From contig NZ_BJYD01000020.1 of assembly GCF_007991335.1 (NCBI RefSeq), positions 1-64,000 of the forward strand: a DNA stretch of 64,000 bases, in the 5' to 3' direction. The translations under genes were made by a program, and so were the position numbers. The notes under the pieces are model-generated. The model was not told the DNA's origin and did no database searches. It worked only from the letters and a program-made list of their open reading frames with translations. This document shows, piece by piece, positions 24,068-34,247 of this stretch. Each line of letters begins with the position of its first letter. Position 1 is the stretch's first letter. The DNA comes from Halobacillus faecis (GTDB lineage: Bacteria; Bacillota; Bacilli; Bacillales; Halobacillaceae).

Positions 24068-25348
24068 ATGGTAGCCGATAAGCCAACAGATTCTACAAAC
24101 CAAAATAATGACAAACTCGATGTATTGAAATCCACTCAGACGGTGGTCAAAAAAGCACTTGATAAATTAGGTTATCCCAATGAAGTATATGAGTTGATGA
24201 AAGAACCTGTAAGAATGATGACGGTAAGAATTCCAGTTCGTATGGATAATGATCAGATCAAAATCTTCACAGGCTATCGTTCACAGCATAATGACGCGGT
24301 CGGTCCAACGAAAGGGGGCGTCCGTTTCCACCCGAACGTATCTGAAAAAGAAGTAAAAGCACTCTCGATTTGGATGAGTTTGAAAGCAGGGATTGTTGAT
24401 CTTCCTTACGGTGGAGGTAAAGGCGGAATCGTGTGTGATCCTCGCGAAATGTCCTTCCGTGAACTTGAAGGAGTCAGCCGTGGATACGTGCGTGCGATCA
24501 GTCAAATTGTAGGACCTACAAAAGATATTCCTGCACCAGATGTATTTACAAATTCTCAAATCATGGCCTGGATGATGGATGAGTACAGTCGAATTGATGA
24601 ATTTAATAATCCTGGATTTATTACAGGTAAGCCTCTGGTTCTTGGCGGTTCACATGGGCGTGAAACGGCAACGGCCAAAGGTGTGACCATATGTATTGAA
24701 GAAGCTGCAAAGAAAAAAGGGATCAACGTAGAAGGCGCCAGAGTCGTAGTCCAGGGCTTTGGTAATGCAGGAAGTTTCCTAGCGAAATTCATGCATGATC
24801 GCGGAGCGAAAGTGATTGGTATTTCAGACGCCTACGGTGGGCTTCACGATCCAGATGGACTCGATATTGACTACTTACTAGATCGCCGTGACAGTTTTGG
24901 TACAGTCACGAATTTATTCAAGAATACGATTACAAATGAGCAGCTATTGGAGCTTGATTGTGACATTCTTGTACCTGCAGCGATTGAGAATCAAATCACG
25001 GAAGATAATGCCCATAACATAAAAGCAAGCATTGTTGTTGAAGCAGCTAATGGACCGACGACATTGGATGCTACAAGAATCCTATCTGAACGAGGAATTC
25101 TACTTGTACCTGATGTTTTAGCTTCTTCAGGTGGAGTGACCGTATCCTACTTTGAATGGGTACAAAACAACCAAGGTTATTATTGGACGGAAGAAGAAGT
25201 GGATGAAAAGCTTCACAAAGTGATCGTCAAAGGCTTTGATAACGTTTACCGTACATCTGAGACGCGTCGTGTAGATATGCGCCTCGCAGCTTATATGGTC
25301 GGGGTTAGAAAAATGGCGGAAGCATCCAGGTTCCGTGGATGGATCTAA
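24068..25348 (+). CDS. gudB: NAD-dependent glutamate dehydrogenase
   Basis: Catalyses glutamate + NAD to 2-oxoglutarate, ammonia and NADH. The 426-residue protein carries the substrate-binding GGVRFHP and catalytic-lysine region LPYGGGKGGI, and a Rossmann motif GFGNAGSF. Length and sequence fit the RocG/GudB group; the neighbouring ypdA gene matches the gudB locus. An AGGAGGT site lies at 24056-24062. Tandem cre sites upstream suggest carbon control. Confidence 0.92.
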   Translation: MVADKPTDSTNQNNDKLDVLKSTQTVVKKALDKLGYPNEVYELMKEPVRMMTVRIPVRMDNDQIKIFTGYRSQHNDAVGPTKGGVRFHPNVSEKEVKALSIWMSLKAGIVDLPYGGGKGGIVCDPREMSFRELEGVSRGYVRAISQIVGPTKDIPAPDVFTNSQIMAWMMDEYSRIDEFNNPGFITGKPLVLGGSHGRETATAKGVTICIEEAAKKKGINVEGARVVVQGFGNAGSFLAKFMHDRGAKVIGISDAYGGLHDPDGLDIDYLLDRRDSFGTVTNLFKNTITNEQLLELDCDILVPAAIENQITEDNAHNIKASIVVEAANGPTTLDATRILSERGILLVPDVLASSGGVTVSYFEWVQNNQGYYWTEEEVDEKLHKVIVKGFDNVYRTSETRRVDMRLAAYMVGVRKMAEASRFRGWI

Positions 25349-25365
25349 CTTGATTCTAAGAATGC

Positions 25366-25402
25366 AATCTCCTATCATGGTTATGATAGGAGATTCATTT
25401 TT
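25366..25402 (+). terminator. Terminator after gudB
   Basis: Perfect 13-bp stem AATCTCCTATCAT / ATGATAGGAGATT followed by a T-rich tract. Confidence 0.88.
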
Positions 25403-25581
25403 TATAAAAAACTCTTAATAAAGTCTTTCCTCTGTAAGATGATCACTCGTGGGGCAAAAACACGAGTATTAAATGAGAACGGATTATAGATGGAGTCATT
25501 GTCTTATGGAAACCATCCCAGATCTGAAGAGGTTTGAATTAAAGGATTGACCTGTATCGGAATGAAAGAGGAGTGTTGGTC

Positions 25582-26556
25582 GTGCAAGAAGAAAAAGTCA
25601 TCATTATCGGTGGTGGACCATGCGGAATGAGTGCAGCCATCGAATTGCAAAAAGAAGGAATAGAACCACTGATTATAGAAAAAGGGAACATTGTCAACTC
25701 AATTTATCATTATCCTACGCATCAGACATTTTTCAGTTCGAGTGAAAAACTTGAAATTGGGAAGATCCCCTTCATAACAGAACGCCAAAAGCCGGTCCGT
25801 AATGAGGCATTGGCTTATTACAGAGCCGTTGCTGGACGAGAAGACCTTCGAGTGAACACGTACGAAAAAGTAACTCAAGTGGAACAGGATGAGCATGGTT
25901 TTGTCATCCATTCTGAAAGAAGAGACGGTGAAACGAAAAGTTATCGCGCAGACCAAATCGTCATCGCTACCGGATATTATGATCAACCGAATTATATGAA
26001 TGTCAAGGGTGAAGAGCTGCCAAAAGTTATGCACTATTTCAAAGAGGGCCATCCGTATTATAAAAAGAACGTCGTCATTGTAGGTGGGAAAAATTCCGCA
26101 GCCGATGCTGCCCTGGAGTTAGAAAAATCAGGAGCTCACATTACTGTTCTTTACCGTGGTGAGGATTACTCGAAAAGTATCAAACCATGGATTCTTCCTC
26201 AATTTGAAGCATTGGTGAGAAAAGGCATCATCGATATGGAGTTTTGTGCACACGTTAAAGAAATCACGAAGGATGAAGTGGTCTATGAATGTCATGGCGA
26301 AGAAAAACGAATCGAAAATGATTTCGTATTTGCTATGACTGGTTACAGACCTGATCATGCGTTTCTTACAAAAATGGGAGTAGAAATGGATGAGGAAACG
26401 GGAAGGCCAACGTTTGATGAGGATACGATGGAGACAAATATTCAGGGGATTTATATTGCTGGTGTCATAGCAGCAGGTTATAACAACAATGAAATCTTCA
26501 TTGAAAATGGTCGTCATCATGGAGGAAAAATAGCAAAAGCGATCACTACAAAATAA
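25582..26556 (+). CDS. ypdA: Bacillithiol disulfide reductase YpdA
   Basis: NADPH-dependent flavoprotein (324 aa) that reduces bacillithiol disulfide during oxidative stress. FAD motif GGGPCGMSAA with the family's conserved Cys, and NADPH motif GGKNSAADAAL are visible. The GTG at 25582 gives 9-nt spacing from GGAG (25569-25572); a GTG at 25573 sits on the site itself. It follows gudB as in B. subtilis. Near-identity in key segments (NYPTHQTFFSSS-like, FVFAMTGY) supports the call. Confidence 0.9.
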   Translation: MQEEKVIIIGGGPCGMSAAIELQKEGIEPLIIEKGNIVNSIYHYPTHQTFFSSSEKLEIGKIPFITERQKPVRNEALAYYRAVAGREDLRVNTYEKVTQVEQDEHGFVIHSERRDGETKSYRADQIVIATGYYDQPNYMNVKGEELPKVMHYFKEGHPYYKKNVVIVGGKNSAADAALELEKSGAHITVLYRGEDYSKSIKPWILPQFEALVRKGIIDMEFCAHVKEITKDEVVYECHGEEKRIENDFVFAMTGYRPDHAFLTKMGVEMDEETGRPTFDEDTMETNIQGIYIAGVIAAGYNNNEIFIENGRHHGGKIAKAITTK

Positions 26557-26564
26557 GGTCAAAA

Positions 26565-26597
26565 GAAGCCTGAAGTTTATCAACTTCAGGCTTTTTC
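26565..26597. terminator. Terminator between ypdA and ansA
   Basis: Stem AAGCCTGAAGTT / AACTTCAGGCTT with T tract on the plus strand; it may also serve the convergent ansA. Confidence 0.85.
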
Positions 26598-26629
26598 ATA
26601 GGGAGGTATTCTATTTTTGACCGAATTCT

Positions 26630-27598
26630 TCAGCTGAACATATGTTCCAGTTCGGTCATATTTGTGGTCATTTCAAGTGCGACCATCAGCTTGATGCGCG
26701 CTTTTGGTCCAGTAAGTCCATTGGCAAAGATCATTCCCATTTCCTTCAGTTGTCGCCCGCCGCCTGGATAACCGTATGTATCCTGTACAATACCTTGATA
26801 ACAACGGGAGACTAAGACAATGGGGATGCCATCCTCAAGCGTGCGCTTTAAAGCATCTACTGTTTCTGGTGGGAGGTTTCCTTGTCCTAAAGCCTCGATA
26901 ACAAGACCATCTACATGGCTTTCTCGAACGGCATCGATCAAGGTCCCATCCATGCCTGCGTAAGCTTTAATGAGGGCCACTTGCTTCCCTATGTCTTGAA
27001 TGGGGTAGGAATCACGGCGCGTCATTTTGTGATGGAAGAACACGTCCGATTTTGTAGTAATTCCAATGGGACCGTATTGAGGGCTTTGAAACGTCGCTAC
27101 ATTACTCGTACTGGTTTTGGTCACGTTCTTAGCGGTATGAATCTCATCGTTCATGACAACAAGTACACCTTTGTCTTGAGCCTCATCACAATTGGCTACC
27201 CTGATTGCGCTTAATAAGTTATACAGACCATCGGATCCAATTTCATTACTTGACCGCATGGCGCCGGTGACGACTACTGGTTTTCTCGTTTGCAAAAATA
27301 AATCCAGAAAATAAGCGGTTTCTTCTAAAGTGTCTGTACCATGAGTGATAACAATGCCATCATAGTTTTTTCTGGACATTTTCTCATGAATGGATCGGCC
27401 TAGTTTCAACATGTGGTCTGGCCGGATATGTGGGGAAGGGAGATAAAACAAAATCTCATCTTCAATGACCGTGTTCCCTTTTAGCATGGTTGAGATCTCA
27501 TCCAGTGGGTGCTTGGACGAAGTGTTCACTTCACCTGTTTCTTTGTTTTCCTTCATAGATATTGTGCCACCCGTGTGAATGACTAGTATTCGCTTCAT
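26630..27598 (-). CDS. ansA: L-asparaginase
   Basis: Hydrolyses L-asparagine to aspartate and ammonia. The 322-residue protein carries both threonine active-site regions, HTGGTISM at the N-terminus and THGTDTLEETA. No signal peptide is evident, so it is cytosolic (type I). The start at 27598 (MKRILVIHTGG) is favoured over one six codons upstream. It is divergent from prsW; a short inverted repeat (TATCAT / ATGATA, 27631-27648) lies between them. Confidence 0.9.
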   Translation of the reverse strand: MKRILVIHTGGTISMKENKETGEVNTSSKHPLDEISTMLKGNTVIEDEILFYLPSPHIRPDHMLKLGRSIHEKMSRKNYDGIVITHGTDTLEETAYFLDLFLQTRKPVVVTGAMRSSNEIGSDGLYNLLSAIRVANCDEAQDKGVLVVMNDEIHTAKNVTKTSTSNVATFQSPQYGPIGITTKSDVFFHHKMTRRDSYPIQDIGKQVALIKAYAGMDGTLIDAVRESHVDGLVIEALGQGNLPPETVDALKRTLEDGIPIVLVSRCYQGIVQDTYGYPGGGRQLKEMGMIFANGLTGPKARIKLMVALEMTTNMTELEHMFS

Positions 27599-27689
27599 AT
27601 TTACACCATCTTCCATTCAAATGTTCCTTTTATCATATCTTCATGATACGATGAAACGTAGGTGAATGAAAGAGAGAGGGTTGAGAAAC

Positions 27690-28349
27690 ATGGCCATATT
27701 GACTGTCGCTATATCTCCTGCCGTGGCCATCATGACATTTATATACTTAAGTAAACGGATCGAATTAGAGCCCCTTCCTCTGATTATCCGTATGTTCATC
27801 ATAGGCGTAATCATGGTTTTTCCTATCATGTTCATTCAATATGCTTTCGAAACTGAAAACGTATTTCATTCTTCATTTTTGAAATCTTTTTTCCTTGCAG
27901 GATTCCTTGAAGAATTCTTTAAATGGTTCTTTTTATTATTCGTGGCCTATCGTCACTCTGATTTTGATCATCATTATGATGGAATCATATACGGAGTGGC
28001 CGTCAGTTTAGGATTTGCAACGATTGAGAATATTATCTATATCTTCCAAAATGGAATTGAAATTGCCATATTACGTGCTGTTTTTCCAGTTTCATCCCAC
28101 GCCCTTTTTGGTATTATCATGGGATTTTATATGGGGAAAGCAAAGTTCAGAACAAGCCGGTCGAACTGGTGCTTAGCCTTAGGGCTGGTGATTCCTGTAG
28201 GATTGCACGTAATTTATGATTATATTATTACTGTAAAAGAAATGACATGGATGTATTGGATTACACCTTTTATGATTATCTTATGGGTGAATGGTCTCCG
28301 TAAAATTAAAATAGCGAATCAGCATCATGAAAAATTATTAAAACCATGA
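27690..28349 (+). CDS. prsW: Intramembrane site-1 protease PrsW
   Basis: Polytopic membrane protease (219 aa) that in B. subtilis cleaves the anti-sigma factor RsiW to release SigW. The catalytic Glu74-Glu75 pair sits in FLEEFFKW, and the conserved YDGIIYG and VSSHALFG stretches are present. The ATG at 27690 matches the conserved N-terminus; TTG 27681 and ATG 27666 are alternatives. A terminator follows, separating it from sleB. Confidence 0.9.
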   Translation: MAILTVAISPAVAIMTFIYLSKRIELEPLPLIIRMFIIGVIMVFPIMFIQYAFETENVFHSSFLKSFFLAGFLEEFFKWFFLLFVAYRHSDFDHHYDGIIYGVAVSLGFATIENIIYIFQNGIEIAILRAVFPVSSHALFGIIMGFYMGKAKFRTSRSNWCLALGLVIPVGLHVIYDYIITVKEMTWMYWITPFMIILWVNGLRKIKIANQHHEKLLKP

Positions 28350-28350
28350 A

Positions 28351-28377
28351 GAACAGCCACATAGCTGTTCTTTTTTT
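28351..28377 (+). terminator. Terminator after prsW
   Basis: Stem GAACAGC / GCTGTTC followed by seven T residues. Confidence 0.85.
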
Positions 28378-28412
28378 ATTAACAAGTATTATTAAATACT
28401 ATTTCTGACATA

Positions 28413-28437
28413 CATGAGTCTTCCACGCTCGGGAGCT
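28413..28437. repeat. Solo tail of the palindromic repeat family
   Basis: The segment gagtcttccacgctcgggag matches the terminal segment of copies at 11371 and 47975. No core is present, so this is a remnant. Confidence 0.35.
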
Positions 28438-28498
28438 TATAGGAAAATCACGGATGATCATGTTTCCTTCATCGTTGCTGAGTCCAGAAATGAAAATA

Positions 28499-28528
28499 TG
28501 CATAATCTTTTGGTTCTGTTAAAAACTA
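28499..28528 (+). promoter_or_regulatory. Weak SigG-like promoter for sleB-ypeB
   Basis: TGCATA at 28499-28504, 17-nt spacer and AAAACTA at 28522-28528 (five of seven matches to CATACTA). sleB-ypeB is forespore SigG-dependent in B. subtilis. Confidence 0.3.
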
Positions 28529-28567
28529 CCCCTATAACAAAACTTTTGGGTCAGGGGTGGATATTGG

Positions 28568-29419
28568 ATGGTATGGAAGAAGACGATGGTCGTTTTTTTG
28601 GGTTTAGCTTTGTTGCTTTTCCCTTTATCAGAGTTGACCTATGTCAAACCTGTCCTAGGTTTCTCAAATCAGGTCATTCAGCAAGGGGCCACGGGTGATG
28701 ATGTCATTGAACTTCAATCCAGGCTGCAGTACTTAGGTTTTTACAATGGAGAAATTGATGGAGTTTTTGGATGGGGAACCTACTGGGCTGTCCGTAATTT
28801 CCAGTACGAATTTGGTCTGGAAATCGATGGACTTGTAGGGCAGGAAGTGAAAAATAAGCTCAACAAAGCAAGTAACTATGATGAGGGTTACGTGAAAGAA
28901 CAGATTAGAAAAGGAAATGACTTCACACATTATGGAGGCACTCCTAAATCACAACAAACCGAACAAGGAAATCAACAGCAGCAAAACCAGCAAAATCAGC
29001 AACAACAAAACCAGCAGCAACAACAGCCGGAGGAACCTACAGCCGTCAATGTTCCAAGTGGCTATTCACAAAATGATATTCAATTGATGGCGAATGCTGT
29101 TTATGGTGAAGCACGCGGTGAGCCTTATGTAGGTCAAGTGGCGGTAGCAGCTGTTATCCTTAACAGAATTAAGAGTGCTTCATTCCCCAACAATGCTTCT
29201 GGAGTCATTTTTGAACCACGTGCTTTTACAGCCGTAGCTGATGGTCAAATTTGGCTTGAGCCTAATGATCAGGCGAAAGAAGCGGTTATGGATGCAATTA
29301 ATGGTTGGGACCCTTCTGGTCAGGCTCTATACTATTTCAATCCGGTCACAGCTACCTCGGACTGGATCTGGTCCAGACCGCAAATCAAGCAAATCGGTAA
29401 ACATATTTTCTGTAAATAG
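28568..29419 (+). CDS. sleB: Spore cortex-lytic enzyme SleB
   Basis: Lytic transglycosylase that degrades cortex peptidoglycan during germination. The 283-residue precursor has a signal peptide (about 1-31), a peptidoglycan-binding repeat (about 40-100), a Gln/Asn-rich linker (129-155) and a SleB-type catalytic domain with Glu181 in YGEARGE. The RBS GGGGTGGA precedes the ATG. The ypeB gene follows after 11 nt, as expected, because SleB needs YpeB for stability. Confidence 0.93.
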   Translation: MVWKKTMVVFLGLALLLFPLSELTYVKPVLGFSNQVIQQGATGDDVIELQSRLQYLGFYNGEIDGVFGWGTYWAVRNFQYEFGLEIDGLVGQEVKNKLNKASNYDEGYVKEQIRKGNDFTHYGGTPKSQQTEQGNQQQQNQQNQQQQNQQQQQPEEPTAVNVPSGYSQNDIQLMANAVYGEARGEPYVGQVAVAAVILNRIKSASFPNNASGVIFEPRAFTAVADGQIWLEPNDQAKEAVMDAINGWDPSGQALYYFNPVTATSDWIWSRPQIKQIGKHIFCK

Positions 29420-29430
29420 GAGGTGGGCGT

Positions 29431-30771
29431 ATGGGTAAATGGATCGCCATCATAATACTAAGTATAACTACGGTCGGTGCAGGTATTTGGGGCTATAAAG
29501 AAAATCAGGATAAAAATGCTGTCTTGATCCAGGCTGAAAACAGTTATCAAAGGGCATTTCATGAACTGACTTACAATGTCGATCTTCTCCATGACAAGAT
29601 CGGTTCAAGCTTAGCGATGAACTCTCGAGACCGGTTATCACCCCAACTCGCTGAAATATGGAAGATTTCTTCTGATGCAAGTTCAGATGTAGGCCAACTG
29701 CCTCTGACGCTTCTCCCTTTTAATAAAACGGAAGAATTCTTACACGACATCGGTGAGTTTACTTATCGGACAGCTGTTCGAGACCTGGAAAAGAAACCCC
29801 TCAGTGAAGAGGAGATTCAAATGCTGGAAGATCTTCACCAAAAGTCGGGTGAAATCGAAGGGGAACTTAGAAAAGTACAAAATGTTGTCATGAAGGATAA
29901 TCTAAGGTGGATGGACGTTGAACTTGCGTTAGCTACGAATGATGAGGTCGGAGATAATACCATCGTCAATGGTTTTAAGACAGTAGAAAAATCCGTGGAT
30001 GGATTTGAGGGATCCGTGACTCAAACCAGTCTTGGTACCTCCGGCCCGGAGAAAAGTTTCCGACACCTTAAAGGTGAAAAGATTGATAAAAAGCAGGCGA
30101 CGAAAATCGCCAGTCAATGGCTAGAGAAAGTATCCACGGATAAGCTCACGGTCACTAAATCAGGGAAAGGCGCCGATGTACCCATGTACACCGCTTCTTT
30201 CCAAAACGGTGATAAGAATGGATACATCGACTTGACAGAAAAAGGTGGACATCCTTTGACCATTATGATTAGCCGTAAAGTGGGAGAGCCGAAAATTTCA
30301 CTTTACGAAGCTTCTGAAAAGGCGAAAGAGTATGCCAAAGGTTTGGAAATATCAAATCTAGAGCTCGTGGAAAGCAATCAATACGATAATATGGGAGTGT
30401 TCCGTTTTCTTTACACTCAAAATGATGTTCGGTTCTTCCCTGATTCCGTTGTGGTAAAAGTAGCGCTTGATAATGGCGAAGTACTGGGAATGAGTGCGCG
30501 TGAGTATTATAATTTCCATAGTGAGCGAGAACTGAATGAACCTGAAATTTCACTGGAAGAAGCAAGAGGAAAAGTAAACCCGAATGTTGAGATCCAGGAG
30601 AATCACCTTTCTGTAATTGAAAATGATATCAACGAACAAGTCCTTTGCTATGAATTTCTTGCTACGATGGAAAATACGACCTATCGTATTTTCATAAATG
30701 CGACCAATGGACAAGAAGAAAAAGTAGAAACGTTGAAAAAAGCAGAGATGAAATTTAATCAAGAAGTCTAA
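29431..30771 (+). CDS. ypeB: Germination protein YpeB
   Basis: Inner-spore-membrane protein of 446 aa that is required for SleB stability in dormant spores. It has an N-terminal helix (about 4-22), a helical region and C-terminal PepSY-type repeats (approximately 200-440), where KATKIASQWLEK and SLYEASEKAKEYAK are typical starts. The AGGAGGTG site is strong. It is co-transcribed with sleB and ends at a strong terminator. Confidence 0.92.
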   Translation: MGKWIAIIILSITTVGAGIWGYKENQDKNAVLIQAENSYQRAFHELTYNVDLLHDKIGSSLAMNSRDRLSPQLAEIWKISSDASSDVGQLPLTLLPFNKTEEFLHDIGEFTYRTAVRDLEKKPLSEEEIQMLEDLHQKSGEIEGELRKVQNVVMKDNLRWMDVELALATNDEVGDNTIVNGFKTVEKSVDGFEGSVTQTSLGTSGPEKSFRHLKGEKIDKKQATKIASQWLEKVSTDKLTVTKSGKGADVPMYTASFQNGDKNGYIDLTEKGGHPLTIMISRKVGEPKISLYEASEKAKEYAKGLEISNLELVESNQYDNMGVFRFLYTQNDVRFFPDSVVVKVALDNGEVLGMSAREYYNFHSERELNEPEISLEEARGKVNPNVEIQENHLSVIENDINEQVLCYEFLATMENTTYRIFINATNGQEEKVETLKKAEMKFNQEV

Positions 30772-30800
30772 AAAAGAACCCTCTGATGAGGGTTCTTTTT
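30771..30800 (+). terminator. Terminator after ypeB
   Basis: Perfect 13-bp stem AAAAAGAACCCTC / GAGGGTTCTTTTT with a 4-nt loop. Confidence 0.9.
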
Positions 30801-30879
30801 CTCTATCTTTAGACCTATTATCTTCCTTTTTTAAAAAAGACATGAGATAATAGAATCATGTTCATAGAGGAGGAGCATG

Positions 30880-31542
30880 ATGGAGAATCTAAAGGTGGGT
30901 ACCCCTCTGACACTAGAGTTAAAAAAGCCAGAGGTGGATGAAGTCGATCAATACAAGTGCAAATTGGTGGATTTTGAAGGTAGTAATATTTACATTGATT
31001 ATCCTGTACATACCAAAACTGGCCGGACTGGCTTCTTTTTGAATGGGACACAATTCCAAGCAAGTTTCGTTGGTCAAGACCAATCCGTTTATTGGTTTAA
31101 AACCGAGGTGATGGCAAGGGAGAAAAGGAATATCCCTGTGATCGGATTATTTTTTCCAGGATTGGAAGAGTTAAATAGGGTCCAAAGACGCAAATATGTA
31201 CGCGTCGAAGCCTCTGTTGATGCAGCGGTAGAAAGGAATTCTGGTTCTTTTCCTACCATAACGAATGATATCAGTGGTGGAGGCGTGATGTTGAAACAAT
31301 CGCCTTTTGAAAAACTGACAGAAGAGGAAAAGATCGGCTTAACGCTTGTCCTGCCTATGAATACAGGAGAGACCCATTACGTATTTGCGAAGGGTCAGGT
31401 GATCCGCGTCATTCCGGCAAAAGATTCCCAACCGGAGAGGGTTTCTGTGGAATTTATAGACATTCATGAAAAGGATAGGCAAATGATCATAAAATATTGC
31501 TTTGAACGACAAATGCAGTCAAGAATGAGAACACGTAATTAG
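30880..31542 (+). CDS. motI: PilZ-domain c-di-GMP receptor YpfA (MotI/DgrA)
   Basis: Cytosolic protein of 220 aa with a YcgR-like N-terminal part and a PilZ domain (about 100-210). The c-di-GMP motifs are intact: Arg104-x3-Arg108 within QRRKYVR and DxSxxG at 130-135 (DISGGG). In B. subtilis the orthologue binds c-di-GMP and stops the flagellar stator. The ATG at 30880 has better spacing from GAGGAGG than the ATG at 30877. It lies between ypeB and cmk, as in B. subtilis. Confidence 0.88.
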   Translation: MENLKVGTPLTLELKKPEVDEVDQYKCKLVDFEGSNIYIDYPVHTKTGRTGFFLNGTQFQASFVGQDQSVYWFKTEVMAREKRNIPVIGLFFPGLEELNRVQRRKYVRVEASVDAAVERNSGSFPTITNDISGGGVMLKQSPFEKLTEEEKIGLTLVLPMNTGETHYVFAKGQVIRVIPAKDSQPERVSVEFIDIHEKDRQMIIKYCFERQMQSRMRTRN

Positions 31543-31601
31543 AATAGATTTTCATCATAGATTTGTGTTATTCTTGACTGTGATCATTAAGCAAAAATTT
31601 T

Positions 31602-31636
31602 AGAGGAAACGCGCTGTGCCAGTGCGTTTTCTCTTT
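31602..31636 (+). terminator. Terminator between ypfA and cmk
   Basis: Arms AGAGGAAACGC / GCGTTTTCTCT (one G-U pair) around an 11-nt loop; short T tail. Confidence 0.65.
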
Positions 31637-31664
31637 GATAAGACAGATGGAGGATACGGATCGT

Positions 31665-32351
31665 ATGAACACTATGACAATTGCCATTGACGGCCCAGCG
31701 GCAGCCGGAAAAAGTACTGTAGCAAAAAAAGTCGCAGAAAAACTCTCTTTTATTTATGTGGATACAGGTGCTATGTATCGAGCTCTGACATGGAAGGCTC
31801 TAAAACAAGGCATTTCGCTTGAAGATGAGGCTGGTCTTTCTCATCTACTGAGTCAATCAGATTTGAACCTTGTTCAAAGTGACGCTGGACAAAGGGTCAT
31901 CCTCGACCAGCGCGATGTGTCAGAGGAGATCAGGACAGCGGAGGTAACCAATCAAGTTTCAATCGTGGCTAAACACAAACATGTACGCGAAGAAATGGTG
32001 CAGAGACAACAGGAACTCGTCAAGGACAAGGGTGTTGTTATGGATGGCCGCGACATTGGAACCCATGTGCTTCCAGACGCGGAAGTGAAGATCTTTATGA
32101 TTGCTTCCGTGGAAGAAAGGGCAGAGAGACGCCATAAAGAAAACCTGGAGAAGGGTTACCCTTCCGATTTGAATCAATTGAAAGAAGAAATCCGAAAGCG
32201 TGATGAAATTGACTCCAATCGAGAAATTGCTCCCTTAGTAAAAGCAGAGGATGCAATCGAGATCGACACAACATCTATGAATATTGACGAAGTAGTTAGT
32301 CAAATTCTAAATATTGTAAAAGAGAATTGGGAGAAAGGTGAGCAGGGATGA
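31665..32351 (+). CDS. cmk: Cytidylate kinase
   Basis: Phosphorylates CMP and dCMP. The 228-residue protein contains the P-loop GPAAAGKST, the NMP-binding region with DTGAMYR and the MDGRDIGT motif. The start at 31665 has GGAGG at 31649-31653; ATG 31674 is possible. The stop overlaps plsC by 4 nt, giving the conserved order cmk-plsC-ypfD. Confidence 0.94.
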   Translation: MNTMTIAIDGPAAAGKSTVAKKVAEKLSFIYVDTGAMYRALTWKALKQGISLEDEAGLSHLLSQSDLNLVQSDAGQRVILDQRDVSEEIRTAEVTNQVSIVAKHKHVREEMVQRQQELVKDKGVVMDGRDIGTHVLPDAEVKIFMIASVEERAERRHKENLEKGYPSDLNQLKEEIRKRDEIDSNREIAPLVKAEDAIEIDTTSMNIDEVVSQILNIVKENWEKGEQG

Positions 32352-32929
32352 ATTTATACAAAATTGGGAAAGCCTTGTGCAGCATCATCTTATTTCCGAT
32401 GTACAGAATAAACATTGTCGGAAAAAAGAACATTCCTGCAGAAGGTCCAGTCATTATATGCTCCAACCATATCTCTAATCTGGACCCGCCCGTTGTAGGT
32501 ATAACGAGCAGTCGGAATATTTACTTCCTTGCGAAAGAAGAGTTGTTTAAAAACCCAGTCATCGGGGGTATATTGAAAAAAGTCCATGCTTTTCCGATCA
32601 AGCGTGGCATGAGGGATAGGAATGCCTTAAGAAAAGGGCTGGATATATTGAAGGATGGCCATGCTTTGGGACTATTCCCTGAAGGGACGAGGCAGAAAAA
32701 CGGCGAAATCGGCAAAGGCCTTGCCGGCGCTGGTTTCTTTGCGTTGAGATCCGAAGCTTCCATTGTTCCTTGTGCGATCATCGGGCCATATCAAAAGTTC
32801 AAGAAACTGAAAGTGGTGTATGGTGAACCGATTGATATGACAGAATATCGTGAGCAGAAGGCTTCTGCCCAGGTTGTTACAGATCGGATCATGGAAGAAA
32901 TCAGACAATTGCATAAAATTCACCAATGA
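32348..32929 (+). CDS. plsC: 1-acyl-sn-glycerol-3-phosphate acyltransferase PlsC
   Basis: Makes phosphatidic acid from lysophosphatidic acid at the membrane. The 193-residue protein has the acyltransferase box His41-x4-Asp46 (NHISNLD) and the substrate box FPEGTR (110-115). It overlaps cmk, suggesting co-translation. Confidence 0.92.
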   Translation: MNLYKIGKALCSIILFPMYRINIVGKKNIPAEGPVIICSNHISNLDPPVVGITSSRNIYFLAKEELFKNPVIGGILKKVHAFPIKRGMRDRNALRKGLDILKDGHALGLFPEGTRQKNGEIGKGLAGAGFFALRSEASIVPCAIIGPYQKFKKLKVVYGEPIDMTEYREQKASAQVVTDRIMEEIRQLHKIHQ

Positions 32930-33032
32930 TGAGGCGTAATCACTTGACAAAATGCTCTAAATATTAGAAGTTAGACAAAAGGGCATTTCTGTATTATTAG
33001 GTTGTGTCGGAATTTGAAGGAGGTAGCTTGGT

Positions 33033-34175
33033 ATGGATGAAATGAATCAAGAAGTATCTGGAATGAAAGAATTCTCTGCAGGGGACATCGTGACTGGTAA
33101 AGTCGTGAAGATTGAAGAAAAACAGGTCCTCGTAGATGTTGGATATAAAGTCGAAGGTATTGTACCTATCAGTGAATTATCCAGCCTTCATGTAGAAAAA
33201 GCTTCGGATGCAGTGAGCGAAGGAGACGAGCTTACTCTGCAAGTCAAGAAAGTGGAAGATGATGAAATCGTACTTTCTAAGCGTGCCGTTGATGCTGATC
33301 AGGCATGGGAAGATTTGGAAGCTAAGTTCGAAAGCGGAGAAATCTTTGAAGCTGAAGTTAAAGATGTTGTCAAAGGTGGGCTTGTCGTAGACATCGGCCT
33401 GCGTGGATTCATTCCAGCTTCTTTGGTAGAAACGTATTACGTTGAAGATTTTGAAGACTACAAAGGAAAAACACTTTCCCTTAAAGTCGTGGAATTGGAT
33501 CGTGAGCAAAATCGTGTAATCCTTTCCCACCGTGCCGTCGTTGAACAAGAAGAATCAGCGAAAAAGCATGAAGTGCTACAATCCCTGGAAGAAGGACAAG
33601 TTATCGAAGGTACTGTACAACGTTTGACAGACTTTGGTGCTTTTGTAAACCTTGGAGGTATTGACGGACTTGTACATATCTCCCAGCTATCCCATCAGCA
33701 TGTGGAAAAAGCATCTGATGTTGTTGAAGAAGGCCAGGAAGTTAAAGTCAAAGTACTTTCCGTCGATCGTGACAATGAAAGAATTTCTCTTTCATTGAAA
33801 GCTACACAGCCAGGACCATGGCATGAGATCACTTCAAAAGTGAACCCTGGTGAAACTCTTGAAGGGACGGTTCGTCGTCTCGTAAGTTTCGGGGCTTTCG
33901 TTGAAGTGTTCCCGGGAGTGGAAGGTCTTGTCCACATTTCTCAAATTTCCAACCGCCACATCGGTACACCTGATGAAGTGTTAGAAGAAGGACAAACGGT
34001 TGAAGTGAAAGTTCTGGACGTTGACGAGGACGCTAAGCGCCTTTCATTAAGCATGAAAGAGTTGGAGCGTGACGAAACTCGAGCTGAAATTCAACAGTAT
34101 GAAAAAGAAGATGACAATTCCGGTTTCTCTTTAAGTGATATGATCGGGGATAAACTAGACAAATATAAAAAATAA
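33033..34175 (+). CDS. ypfD: Ribosomal protein S1 homologue (YpfD)
   Basis: RNA-binding protein of 380 aa with four S1/OB-fold domains at about 17-85, 103-168, 190-258 and 275-345, each with the VxG...GFVxxG/ISELS-type pattern. It resembles E. coli S1 but has four rather than six repeats, as usual in Bacilli. A strong AGGAGGT site precedes the start. TTGACA at 32944 lacks a clear -10, so the promoter is uncertain. Confidence 0.9.
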   Translation: MDEMNQEVSGMKEFSAGDIVTGKVVKIEEKQVLVDVGYKVEGIVPISELSSLHVEKASDAVSEGDELTLQVKKVEDDEIVLSKRAVDADQAWEDLEAKFESGEIFEAEVKDVVKGGLVVDIGLRGFIPASLVETYYVEDFEDYKGKTLSLKVVELDREQNRVILSHRAVVEQEESAKKHEVLQSLEEGQVIEGTVQRLTDFGAFVNLGGIDGLVHISQLSHQHVEKASDVVEEGQEVKVKVLSVDRDNERISLSLKATQPGPWHEITSKVNPGETLEGTVRRLVSFGAFVEVFPGVEGLVHISQISNRHIGTPDEVLEEGQTVEVKVLDVDEDAKRLSLSMKELERDETRAEIQQYEKEDDNSGFSLSDMIGDKLDKYKK

Positions 34176-34247
34176 GCTCTAGAACAATGGAAAACTGGTC
34201 TTTGAACCAGAATCATTCGAAAGAGTTGAAAAGAAGTAGGGATGGAT

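Noticed and set aside
28414-28698. 94-codon frame over the sleB start
   Set aside because: It overlaps the sleB signal peptide in another frame and includes the promoter region and a repeat tail.
32944-32997. TTGACA and TATTAT blocks ahead of ypfD
   Set aside because: The two do not pair at an acceptable spacing, so no promoter was called.
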